Source: Cupriavidus sp. MP-37 (GTDB lineage: Bacteria; Pseudomonadota; Gammaproteobacteria; Burkholderiales; Burkholderiaceae). From it: 64,000 nt of DNA. The DNA lies in NCBI RefSeq assembly GCF_020618415.1, contig NZ_CP085345.1:124001-188000 (forward strand). The letters are read 5' to 3'. Shown in pieces: positions 29,818 through 37,648 of the stretch; the stretch's first letter is position 1; the number at the start of each line of letters is the position of its first letter. The notes beneath the pieces are model-generated. The model saw only the letters and a program-made list of their open reading frames with translations, had not been told where the DNA came from and searched no databases. The translations under genes were made by a program, and so were the position numbers.

Positions 29818-31815
29818 TCAGTCAGGCTGGCGCAGCCGCGCGATGGTGCCGAACAGGGTTTCCAGCTCCACCGGCTTGACCAGGTGCGCATCGAAGCCCG
29901 CGGCTTCGGTATGCTCCCGGTCGGCCGGCTGGCCAAAGCCCGTCAGCGCGACGAAACGGGTCGATTCGGTGCCGGCCACGCCGCGCATGGCGCGCACCAC
30001 CTCGAAGCCGTCCATGCCCGGCATGGCCAGGTCGATCAGCGCGATATGCGGCCGGCAGCGCGGCGCCACGTGCAGGGCCTCGGAGCCGTCGTAGGCAATG
30101 GTCACCTCGTGGCCGCACATTTCGAGCAGCATCGCCAGGCTGTCGGCGGCGTCGCGGTTGTCGTCGACCAGCAGGATGCGCTGCACCTTCACCTCGGCGC
30201 TGGCGTGGTCGGTCGCCGGCAGGGCGGCGTCGCGCGGGGCGTCAGGCTGGCGCGCGGCCGGCAGCGGCAGGCGTACGGTGAAGGTGCTGCCCAGCCCGGG
30301 CCCGGCACTGGCGGCGGCGATGGTGCCGCCGTGCAGCTCCACCAGCGAGCGGCACAGCGACAGGCCGATGCCCAGCCCGCCCTGCACATCGGTGCCGGGC
30401 CGGCCTTCCTGCACGAACAGCTGGAAGATTTCCTCGAGCGCATGCGGCGAGATGCCCCGGCCCTGGTCCGCCACCCGGATCTCGAGGGTACGGTGCTGCA
30501 CCGCCGTGGCAATCGTCACGACGGTGCCGGGCGGTGAAAACTTCGATGCATTGAGCACCAGGTTCTGCAACACCTGCACCAGCCGCGTCTTGTCGGCATC
30601 CATGCGGATCGGGCCGTGCGCGCGCTGCACGTCGACGCGCTGCGACTTGGCATCGAGCGCCGGGCGCGCGCCCTCGATCGCCAGCGCGATGATGTCGTCG
30701 AGTTCCACCGGTCCGGTGCGCAGCTCGATCCGGCCGGAGGTGATGCGCCCGATGTCGAGCAGGTCGTCGACCAGCCGGCTCAGGTGCGTCACCTGGCGCT
30801 CGATCAGCGCCAGGCTCTGGTTGGCCAGCGCGCCGTCGCCGGGCGCCAGCCGCATCGCGGTCAGCGCGCTGCGCACCGGCGCCAGCGGATTGCGCAGCTC
30901 GTGCGAAAGCGTGGCGAGGAATTCGTTCAGGCGCTGGCTGGAGCGTTCCAGTTCCTCGCGGCGGCGGCGTTCGCTCATGTCGCGCGTCACCTCGGCAAAA
31001 CCGCGCAGCGCGCGCGAATCGTCGTACACGGCGGTCAGCGTGACATTGGCCCAGAACAGCGAACCGTCCTTGCGCACGCGCCAGCCTTCGTCCTCGATGC
31101 GCCCGGCGCGCCGGGCCAGGTCCAGGTGCCGGGCCGGCTTGCCCGCGGCGACGTCTTCCTGCGGATAGAACAGCGAGAAATGGCGGCCGATGATCTCGTC
31201 GCGCCGGTAGCCTTTGATATAGGACGCGCCCGAGTTCCAGCTGGCGATATGGCCGCCCGGATCGAGCATGAAGATCGCGTAGTCCTTGACGCCCTCCACC
31301 AGCAGGCGCAGCGATTCTTCGCTCTGGCGCAGCGCCTCGGCAGCGCGGCGCTGCTCGGTCAGGTCGCGCGTGACCTTGCCGAAGCCGATCAGACGGCCGT
31401 CGGGATCGCGCAAGGCGGTGATGACGACGTTGGCCCAGAAGCGGCTGCCGTCCTTGCGCACGCGCCAGCCCTCGTCCTCGAAGCGGCCCAGTTCGGCGGC
31501 CGCCTTCAGTTCCGCGTCGGGCCAGCGGCGGGCGATAGCGTCGGGCGTATAGAACTGCGAGAAATGCTTGCCCAGGATCTCCTCGCGCCGGTAGCCCTTG
31601 ATGCGCGCGGCGCCCTTGTTCCAGCTGGAGACATGGCCGTCCACGTCGAGCGTGAAGATGGCGTAGTCCTGTACGGCTTCCACCAGCGTCCGGTAGGGGG
31701 TGTCCGCGGCGTTGCGGTCGTCCGGGCTGCCGGGCTGCGCGCCGCTGGTTGGGGCGCTGGTTGGGGCGCTGGCGTTGCCGGCATGGGGTTGCGGATCCTC
31801 GGGGCGTCTTGTCAT
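29818..31815 (-). CDS. PAS-PAS hybrid sensor histidine kinase with receiver domain
   Basis: 665 residues: two PAS/PAC modules (about 40-155 and 168-283), HisKA with phospho-acceptor His305 in FLATLSHELRNP, HATPase (about 415-530; VQEGRPGTDVQGGLGIGLSL), and a C-terminal receiver with Asp595 in ALIDLAMPGMDG. No transmembrane segment, so it is a cytoplasmic sensor. The two PAS units are near copies (SWNKGAARIKGYRREEI and SWNSGASYIKGYRRDEI), showing internal duplication. No output regulator or phosphotransfer gene is adjacent. The start is uncertain: I took the ATG of MTRRPEDPQ, but 31842 is also possible and neither has a clear ribosome site. It is divergent from the FNR-type gene. Confidence 0.9.
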   Translation of the reverse strand: MTRRPEDPQPHAGNASAPTSAPTSGAQPGSPDDRNAADTPYRTLVEAVQDYAIFTLDVDGHVSSWNKGAARIKGYRREEILGKHFSQFYTPDAIARRWPDAELKAAAELGRFEDEGWRVRKDGSRFWANVVITALRDPDGRLIGFGKVTRDLTEQRRAAEALRQSEESLRLLVEGVKDYAIFMLDPGGHIASWNSGASYIKGYRRDEIIGRHFSLFYPQEDVAAGKPARHLDLARRAGRIEDEGWRVRKDGSLFWANVTLTAVYDDSRALRGFAEVTRDMSERRRREELERSSQRLNEFLATLSHELRNPLAPVRSALTAMRLAPGDGALANQSLALIERQVTHLSRLVDDLLDIGRITSGRIELRTGPVELDDIIALAIEGARPALDAKSQRVDVQRAHGPIRMDADKTRLVQVLQNLVLNASKFSPPGTVVTIATAVQHRTLEIRVADQGRGISPHALEEIFQLFVQEGRPGTDVQGGLGIGLSLCRSLVELHGGTIAAASAGPGLGSTFTVRLPLPAARQPDAPRDAALPATDHASAEVKVQRILLVDDNRDAADSLAMLLEMCGHEVTIAYDGSEALHVAPRCRPHIALIDLAMPGMDGFEVVRAMRGVAGTESTRFVALTGFGQPADREHTEAAGFDAHLVKPVELETLFGTIARLRQPD

Positions 31816-32064
31816 GGGATGGGCTGGGCGACGTGCCGGCATGTACCGGCACATCCGATCCTGGTCGTGCGGTAAGGATACGCCTGCTGGCGCTTCGCTG
31901 GCACCCGCCCGCATCGTCAAGTGCAGCACAAACTTCCCGGCGCGCCGGCGCAAGCCAAGGTCAGACGCTTCCGTGATGGCAATCGGAATGTACGGATTGT
32001 CTGGCCAGGGTGGCTCCCTAGAATGGACGTACCAGGTTCTTCAGGCCTCCATCCCTCAGCGCCG

Positions 32065-32868
32065 ATGACACAGTCCGACGATCGCCAGCCGCAGCGCAAA
32101 GCCATGCCGTGCAGCACGTGCTGCCGGATGGCCGGCGCCTGCCCTGAGTGCAAGCCGGGCGGCCCGCAACGGGGCACGGCAGGCACGGAAGGCGCGCAAC
32201 GCACGGTCTGCCTGCGCAAGGGCGAGTTCCTGTACCTGCTGGGCGACCCGGTGACATCGGTCTATGCCATTCGCGTCGGCACCATCAAGACCCATGTCAC
32301 CACCGAAGACGGGCGCACCCAGGTGGTCGCCTTCCACTTCCCCGGCGACATGGTCGGACTCGACAGCCTGGTGCGCCCGCACTATGCGTCGTACGCCACC
32401 GCGCTCGAAGACACCAAGCTGTGCCTGTTCACCGTCGACGCGCTGCGCCTCGCCGCGGCCACGCTGGCGCCGCTCGGCAGGCAATTGCTGGCGGCGCTGG
32501 ACGGCGAGCTGCAGCGCGCGCGGGCGGTGCAGACCATGCTGGCGCTGATGACTGCCGAAGAGCGGCTGGTGACCTTCCTGCTGTGGCTGGCCGACGGCTT
32601 CGCGCTGCGCGGCTTTTCATCGTCGGCCTTCGTGCTGCGCATGAGCCGCGAGGAAATCGGCAGCTTTATCGGCCTGACGCTGGAAACGGTCAGCCGGCAG
32701 TTCTCGCGGCTGGCGGACGTCGGCCTGATCACGGTACGGCACCGCACCATCACGCTGCTCGACAAGCCCGCGCTGCGCGCCATTGCCGCGCGCCCGATGA
32801 TCCTCGTCCACGCGCCCGCGCCACGCTTGCCGCTGGCGGGCGGCGCAGCGGCACCCGCGCAAGGCTGA
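32065..32868 (+). CDS. CRP/FNR-family transcriptional regulator with N-terminal cysteine cluster
   Basis: 267 residues. The cAMP-binding-like fold (GEFLYLLGDPVTSVYAIRVG; PGDMVGLDSL) is followed by a winged helix whose recognition region LTLETVSRQFSRL keeps the FNR Glu-x-x-Ser-Arg pattern, predicting TTGAT-N4-ATCAA type sites. The N-terminus has Cys16, Cys19, Cys20, Cys26 and Cys29, plus one more near 47 (TVCLRKGEF). This suggests a 4Fe-4S cluster for oxygen sensing, as in FNR, though spacing differs from E. coli. The start (MTQSDDRQ) is not supported by a clear ribosome site. The flhD-like gene starts one base after its stop. Confidence 0.87.
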   Translation: MTQSDDRQPQRKAMPCSTCCRMAGACPECKPGGPQRGTAGTEGAQRTVCLRKGEFLYLLGDPVTSVYAIRVGTIKTHVTTEDGRTQVVAFHFPGDMVGLDSLVRPHYASYATALEDTKLCLFTVDALRLAAATLAPLGRQLLAALDGELQRARAVQTMLALMTAEERLVTFLLWLADGFALRGFSSSAFVLRMSREEIGSFIGLTLETVSRQFSRLADVGLITVRHRTITLLDKPALRAIAARPMILVHAPAPRLPLAGGAAAPAQG

Positions 32869-32869
32869 C

Positions 32870-33223
32870 ATGGAACAGGCCAGGCCTGCCGGTGCCAGCG
32901 CGCCCGACACGCACCACGAAGCGGACGCGGACAGCCTGCGGCAGGTCGAGGCGCTGAACCTGTCCTACCTGCTGCTGGTACAGCGGCTGATGCGCGAAAA
33001 CGAGGCCGAGGCACTGTTCCGGCTCGGCCTCGGGCGCGAGCTGGGACGCCTTCTGGCAGCGCTGACGGCGCCGCAGATCGTGGCGCTGGCGCGTTCCAGC
33101 CTGGTGCTGTGCCGCTTCCGGCTGGATGACAGCCTGCTGGTGGCCACGCTGACCGGGACTGAGCCGCCGCACGCCTTGCCAGGCATGCATGCCGCCATCG
33201 TGATGGCATCGCGGCGCGATTGA
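32870..33223 (+). CDS. Orphan FlhD-like transcriptional regulator
   Basis: 117 residues, closely matching the FlhD core: NLSYLLLVQRLMRENEAEAL (30-49), FRLGLGRELGRLLAALTAPQ and VLCRFRL with Cys81 at the position of the FlhD inter-subunit disulfide. Compared with E. coli FlhD it has about 22 extra hydrophilic N-terminal residues and a shortened C-terminal arm. FlhD normally works only with FlhC, but no flhC or flagellar gene is in the window. It starts one base after the FNR-type stop, so the two are surely cotranscribed. Possible jobs are partner swapping with a distant FlhC or an FlhC-independent function. Confidence 0.85.
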   Translation: MEQARPAGASAPDTHHEADADSLRQVEALNLSYLLLVQRLMRENEAEALFRLGLGRELGRLLAALTAPQIVALARSSLVLCRFRLDDSLLVATLTGTEPPHALPGMHAAIVMASRRD

Positions 33224-33250
33224 GACACGACTTCTGGAATCGGAGGGTAT

Positions 33251-34081
33251 ATGACGGGCAATGCGATCACGCATGTCGAGCTGAAGCGGATCACCATGGC
33301 CACAGACCGTCGCGGCGGGTGGCTGCCCGCCGCCGACCGCACTGAAATCGCCGGCACGCTGCAGATGCAGGACATCGTCCAGGCGCTCGGCGCCGAGGCC
33401 GCCGAGCAGGGCTGCATCGAAGCCGGCCTGGAAACCCTGGCGATGGCGGGGCACCCGCCGGTGCGCGCGGTGGTCTCGGTGGGCGACGGCCGGCAGCCGG
33501 CGCTCGACTTCTATGTCGACGCCGACATGCAGGCCTGCTGCGCCCTGGACCGCACCGTGCAGCAGGCCGTCGCCAGCCGTTTCACCAGCGTGCTGCCGCC
33601 CGGGCTGGCGGTGTCGGTGCTGCCGCTGGCCGTCTATGTGGGCGATTGCCGCGGGCAAGCGCCCGGGCCCGAGGCGCAGGCCTGGGCTGACTGCGCGCGC
33701 GAGCTGCTGTCCGGCGGCGAGATGCAGCAGCGGCTCGCGGTCGTCTGCGCTTATCTGTCGGTCCTGCATGACGCGCAGGGCCTTGCCCAGCGGCTCGGCC
33801 TTCTGCAGCAGAACCTGCTGGACCAGGGCCAGGAGGCCTTGTCCTGGCGCCTGCGGCGGCACCGCAGCGTCGAGGGCCGCGCGCTGGCGCAGGCGCTGGA
33901 AGGCCTGGCCCGCGCCGCGGACGAGGCGCTGCATGAGTCCGGCAGCCGCTACAGCCGCGAGCGCGCCAGCTACCAGATCGAACAGATGCGGCAGGTGCAC
34001 GACCAGATCGCGCGCTTTCGGGACAGCTGCCGGCTGGCGCCGCAGCAGCCGTGCCGGCACGCAGCCGGCACGGCGGGCTGA
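33251..34081 (+). CDS. Hypothetical protein downstream of flhD-like gene
   Basis: 276 residues, no family recognised. The first third is beta-rich (THVELKRITMATDRRGGWLP; ALDFYVDADMQ); the second half is helical (EMQQRLAVVCAYLSVLHDAQ; LAQALEGLARAADEALHESG) and ends in a possible coiled segment (ASYQIEQMRQVHDQIARFRD). Several scattered cysteines; no signal peptide or membrane segment. The RBS GGAGGGTAT is good. It follows flhD by 27 bp and is likely the third gene of an fnr-flhD transcript. A strong hairpin lies inside its last codons. Confidence 0.65.
   Translation: MTGNAITHVELKRITMATDRRGGWLPAADRTEIAGTLQMQDIVQALGAEAAEQGCIEAGLETLAMAGHPPVRAVVSVGDGRQPALDFYVDADMQACCALDRTVQQAVASRFTSVLPPGLAVSVLPLAVYVGDCRGQAPGPEAQAWADCARELLSGGEMQQRLAVVCAYLSVLHDAQGLAQRLGLLQQNLLDQGQEALSWRLRRHRSVEGRALAQALEGLARAADEALHESGSRYSRERASYQIEQMRQVHDQIARFRDSCRLAPQQPCRHAAGTAG
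34049..34073 (+). terminator. Hairpin at the end of the fnr-flhD transcript
   Basis: CCGTGCCGGC-ACGCA-GCCGGCACGG is a perfect 10-bp stem with a 5-base loop, lying within the last 11 codons of the 33251 gene and 20 bp before the stop of the convergent gabD. No T-run follows. Confidence 0.5.
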
Positions 34082-34092
34082 AGGGCGCTTGC

Positions 34093-35541
34093 TCAGATGC
34101 CTGCCATGCAGGTGTACTTGATGACCAGGTAATCGTCGATGCCGTAATGCGAGCCCTCGCGGCCCACGCCCGATTGCTTGACGCCGCCGAACGGCGCGAC
34201 CTCGTTCGAGATCAGCCCCGTGTTGACCCCGACCATGCCGTATTCCAGCCGTTCGGAGACGCGCCAGACCCGGCCCAGGTCGCGCGCATAGAAGTAGCTG
34301 GCCAGGCCGAACTCGGTATCGTTGGCCATGGCGACCACGTCGTCCTCGGTGTCGAAGCGGAACAGCGGCGCCAGCGGGCCGAAGGTTTCCTCGCGCGCGA
34401 CCAGCATGCCGGGCGCGACGTCGGCCAGCACGGTCGGCTGGAAGAAAGAATGGCCGAGCGCGTGGCGCTGGCCGCCCTGCAGCAGGCGCGCGCCCTTGCC
34501 GAGCGCATCGGCGATATGCTCTTCCACCTTGGCCACGGCCTTGTCGTCGATCAGCGGACCGATGCGCACGCCGTCTTCCATGCCGTTGCCCACCTTCAGC
34601 GCCGCCACCGCGGCAACCAGCTTCTGCGCAAACGCGTCATACACGCCGGACTGCACATAGATGCGGTTGGCGCAGACGCAGGTCTGTCCGGCGTTGCGGT
34701 ACTTCGAGACGATCGCGCCTTCCACGGCGGCGTCGAGGTCGGCATCGTCGAACACGATAAAGGGCGCATTGCCGCCCAGTTCCATCGACACCTTCTTGAT
34801 GGTGGCAGCGGTCTGCGCCATCAGCGTGCGGCCGACTTCGGTCGAGCCGGTGAAGGTCAGCTTGCGCACCAGCGGATTGCTGCTCATCTCGCCGCCGATC
34901 GCGCTGGCCGAGCCGGTCACCACCGACAGCACGCCGGCCGGAATGCCGGCGCGCTCGGCCAGCGCCACCAGCGCGAGCGCCGTCAGCGGCGTCTGCGAGG
35001 CGGGTTTGAGCACCATGGTGCAGCCTACCGCCAGCGCCGGGCCTGCCTTGCGGGTAATCATGGCGGCGGGAAAATTCCACGGCGTGATCGCGGCGCAGAC
35101 GCCGACCGGCTCCTTGGTCACCACGATGCGCTGGTTGCTGACCGGGGCGGGAATGGTATCGCCATAGACCCGCTTGCCTTCCTCGGCAAACCATTCGATG
35201 AACGAGGCCGCGTAGGCGATCTCGCCGCGCGCCTCGGCGATCGGCTTGCCTTGCTCCGCGGTCATGATGCGGGCCAGGTCTTCCTGGTTCGCCATGATCA
35301 GCTCGAACCATTTGCGCAGCAGCGCCGAGCGTTCCTTGGCGGTGCGCGCGCGCCATGCCGGCAGCGCGCGGTTGGCGCCCTCGATGGCCTGGCGGGTTTC
35401 GGCGGCGCCCAGCTGCGGCACCTGGCCGACGCGCTCGCCGGTGGCGGGGTTGGTCACATCGATGCGGCGCTCGCCATCGATCCAGCGGCCGTCGATCAAG
35501 CATTGCTGCCGCAGCAGCGAGGAGTCCTGGAGATTCAGCAT
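34093..35541 (-). CDS. gabD: NAD(P)-dependent succinate-semialdehyde dehydrogenase
   Basis: 482-residue aldehyde dehydrogenase that matches GabD best: CVCANRIYV with catalytic Cys in NAGQTC, general base Glu in SMELGGNAPF, NAD loop FTGSTEVGRTL, and the GabD-typical end PFGGVKQSGVGREGSHYGID. It oxidises succinate semialdehyde (and often glutarate semialdehyde) to the acid in GABA or lysine breakdown. No gabT is adjacent; it stands alone between convergent and unrelated genes. Substrate preference between C4 and C5 semialdehydes cannot be read from sequence. The RBS is a GGAG-like stretch before the ATG. Confidence 0.88.
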   Translation of the reverse strand: MLNLQDSSLLRQQCLIDGRWIDGERRIDVTNPATGERVGQVPQLGAAETRQAIEGANRALPAWRARTAKERSALLRKWFELIMANQEDLARIMTAEQGKPIAEARGEIAYAASFIEWFAEEGKRVYGDTIPAPVSNQRIVVTKEPVGVCAAITPWNFPAAMITRKAGPALAVGCTMVLKPASQTPLTALALVALAERAGIPAGVLSVVTGSASAIGGEMSSNPLVRKLTFTGSTEVGRTLMAQTAATIKKVSMELGGNAPFIVFDDADLDAAVEGAIVSKYRNAGQTCVCANRIYVQSGVYDAFAQKLVAAVAALKVGNGMEDGVRIGPLIDDKAVAKVEEHIADALGKGARLLQGGQRHALGHSFFQPTVLADVAPGMLVAREETFGPLAPLFRFDTEDDVVAMANDTEFGLASYFYARDLGRVWRVSERLEYGMVGVNTGLISNEVAPFGGVKQSGVGREGSHYGIDDYLVIKYTCMAGI

Positions 35542-35612
35542 GGTTGTCTCGGTGTATGCCGGCGCTGGCGCCGGGTCTTATCGTTAAGCCGGAGACAACG
35601 ATTGTAATCCTG

Positions 35613-35825
35613 CTACCTGGAGGTGGTTCCGGACGGTGGCGTGGCGGACGGCGGCTCGATGCCCCAGTCGCCGCATTCGAGCCAGTCGTCGCCGAGCAGT
35701 TCGACGGGATGCTGGGTGCGGCTGGAGCCATTGCCGCAGCGCATGGCATCGACCGGACAGTATTTGTCGCAGCCCCAGCAGATGCGCTCGGGATGGCTGG
35801 GGTAGAGGGGAAATTTCTTGGCCAT
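35613..35825 (-). CDS. DUF3079 small cysteine protein
   Basis: 70 residues of the DUF3079 family: MAKKFPLYPSHPERICWGCD, then KYCPVDAMRCGNGSSRTQHP. Four cysteines in a CxxC...C...C arrangement suggest a small metal-binding (zinc or iron) module. Family function unknown. It is followed on the same strand by gabD after 71 bp. Another small cysteine protein lies 77 bp upstream, so the two may be related in function. Confidence 0.82.
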   Translation of the reverse strand: MAKKFPLYPSHPERICWGCDKYCPVDAMRCGNGSSRTQHPVELLGDDWLECGDWGIEPPSATPPSGTTSR

Positions 35826-35902
35826 GATCGGCCATTATGTCGACGCTCCCGATCTCGGTCTTGTGCTGGATCAAGGCGGCATCATCACGCTGTGGCGCTC
35901 GG

Positions 35903-36118
35903 TCAGCGCCAGCCTTCCGCGTCCAGGCGTGTCCAGCGGTCGGGCGCTTCACCGTCGTCGGATGACAGCAGCAGGGTCTCGCCGCAGTGGCCGCAGCGGT
36001 ACACGAACGCATTCTGGCCGCTCGCCATGCGCAGCGTCGCCGATATCGCCAGCCGCGGATGCGGCGGCACATGGCCGGGGCGGTCGAGCTGCGACGCGCA
36101 CAGGTCGCATAGAGACAT
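35903..36118 (-). CDS. Small zinc-ribbon-like protein
   Basis: 71 residues with two CxxC pairs (CDLC near residue 4 and CGHC near 42), the pattern of a zinc ribbon. The C-terminus is acidic (SSDDGEAPDRWTRLDAEGWR). I do not recognise a named family. The ATG has a GGAGGAAAAC ribosome site. Possible redox or nucleic-acid-binding helper; function unknown. Confidence 0.7.
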   Translation of the reverse strand: MSLCDLCASQLDRPGHVPPHPRLAISATLRMASGQNAFVYRCGHCGETLLLSSDDGEAPDRWTRLDAEGWR

Positions 36119-36225
36119 GGTGGTTTTCCTCCGCGCGCATTGCCGTGCCCGTTAATGCTGTGGTGCAGCAATCGCTGTTTCAGTATAGCGGTGCAGTTCC
36201 GCTGCGACAGGTGCGCGAACGCACG

Positions 36226-37452
36226 CTACTCGCCAAGGAACTCGGCCACCACTTCCATGCCTTCAATGTGATCCGCCACCACCTTGGCGATGGTAATCAG
36301 CGGAATCGCGAGCAGCATGCCCCACACGCCCCACAACCACGTGAACAGCAGCAGCGCCACGAACACCGCCACGGCGTTCATGCGCGCCATGCGGCCGGTC
36401 ATCCAGGTGGTGATGACCGAACCGATCAGGGTCGCGATCAGCAGCGAACCGCCTGCTGCCGCGGCAGCCATGCCGAGCGTACCGAACTGCATGAAGGTCA
36501 CCATGCCCAGGCAGACCGCGATCGCCAGCGCGCCGAAGTAGGGCACCAGATGCAATGCCGCCGCCGCAATCGACCAGCTGCCGGCGTTGTCGACCCCAAG
36601 CCATTTCAGCAGCAGCCAGGTGCAGACGCCAAGGCCGGCGTTGGTCACCACCAGCATGCCCATGTACCGGCGGATCGAGCGGTTGACCTCGTCCAGCATG
36701 TGCACGCTGATCTTCTTCTGCGAGATGGTGGTGCCGACCATCTTGATGAACTTGCGCTTGAAGGTATCCCCGGCAAGCATCAGGAAATACAGCAGGAACA
36801 CCACCACCACCGCCTGCGCCGCCATGGTAAAGATGCTGACCGAGCCGGCGAGCAGCATGTTGTTGATCTGGCCCGCCGACTGCTCCACCACCACCTGGGT
36901 GCCGCGCGCCGGCGGCGGCTGGCCGGTGCCGCTGAGCACGGTGGCGGCGCGGCGTATCTTCTGCCACATCGAGTCGTCGCCGCTGAGCAGCGCACCCACG
37001 GAACGCGACAGCTTGCTTGCCATCTCCGGCAGGCTGTTGACCATCGATTCGACCTGGCCCTGCAGCAGGTAGGCGCCGCTGAGCAGGGCGGCGAGCAATG
37101 CCAGCAGCACGATGGTGCTGGCCAGCGAGCGCGCCAGCCCCAGCCGCTGCAGCGCGCACACCAGCGGGTCCAGCAGGTAGGCCATCACCACCGCGATCAC
37201 CACCGGCACCAGGAAATCGCGCGCCACGTGCACGGCGTACAGCGAGAACAGCACCGCCAGCACCATCAGCGCCGTGCTGGCACGATGCAGCGCGCCGGCG
37301 ACCGCGGCATCGGTCAACAGCGCGGGCGCGGGCGCGGACGCGGACGCAGTCGGACCGGCGCCGGCGCCGTCGGGGCGGCCGTCGTCGGTGAGGCGCGGGA
37401 CGGGCTGCGCGGGCGGCAGCCCCGGTGCGGTGGGATCGGGAACGGTTGACAT
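36226..37452 (-). CDS. AI-2E/PerM-family permease
   Basis: 408-residue polytopic membrane protein of the AI-2E transporter family (PF01594). It has a disordered N-terminal tail rich in Pro/Ala/Ser (about 55 residues), then paired helices (RDFLVPVVIAVVMAYLLDPL). The family segment EVNRSIRRYMGMLVVTNAGL leads into the terminal helix bundle ending MLLAIPLITIAKVVADHIEG. Members are thought to export small molecules or act as Na+/H+ antiporters; autoinducer-2 export is shown for few. No luxS-type gene is here, so the substrate is unknown. Confidence 0.87.
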   Translation of the reverse strand: MSTVPDPTAPGLPPAQPVPRLTDDGRPDGAGAGPTASASAPAPALLTDAAVAGALHRASTALMVLAVLFSLYAVHVARDFLVPVVIAVVMAYLLDPLVCALQRLGLARSLASTIVLLALLAALLSGAYLLQGQVESMVNSLPEMASKLSRSVGALLSGDDSMWQKIRRAATVLSGTGQPPPARGTQVVVEQSAGQINNMLLAGSVSIFTMAAQAVVVVFLLYFLMLAGDTFKRKFIKMVGTTISQKKISVHMLDEVNRSIRRYMGMLVVTNAGLGVCTWLLLKWLGVDNAGSWSIAAAALHLVPYFGALAIAVCLGMVTFMQFGTLGMAAAAAGGSLLIATLIGSVITTWMTGRMARMNAVAVFVALLLFTWLWGVWGMLLAIPLITIAKVVADHIEGMEVVAEFLGE

Positions 37453-37648
37453 AGCCGGGCGCTTCGGCAAAAGGCCTGGCGCTACCCTCGAAGATAGCTG
37501 TCCGGCAGGCGTTGGCTGTCGGACGCCGCCGCCTGCCGATGTCAGACAAGCGCGGCAGTGCGGGCGCATGCGCCGCACAAACGACACCGCCCGGCGTCCA
37601 GCGGGGTGCGCTGGCGGCCGGGCGGTGCGTGGACGGACGGCCGTGGCT

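Noticed and set aside
31735..31785. Short tandem repeat (GGTTGGGGCGCTG units) as a mobile or CRISPR-like element
   Set aside because: It encodes the Ser-Ala-Pro-Thr linker of the kinase and has only two to three units.
31833..31852. Inverted repeat GTGCCGG-CATGTA-CCGGCAC before the hybrid kinase
   Set aside because: It overlaps possible upstream start codons and has no partner site or promoter context. It may be coding if the longer start is used.
33251..34081. The gene after flhD as a divergent FlhC
   Set aside because: It lacks the FlhC zinc cysteines and any FlhC sequence blocks, and is about 80 residues longer.
36119..36225. Sigma-54-like GGGCACGGCAATGC upstream of the zinc-ribbon gene
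   Set aside because: GG-to-GC spacing is wrong when the TGGCAC-like box is aligned (N9), so the invariant geometry fails.
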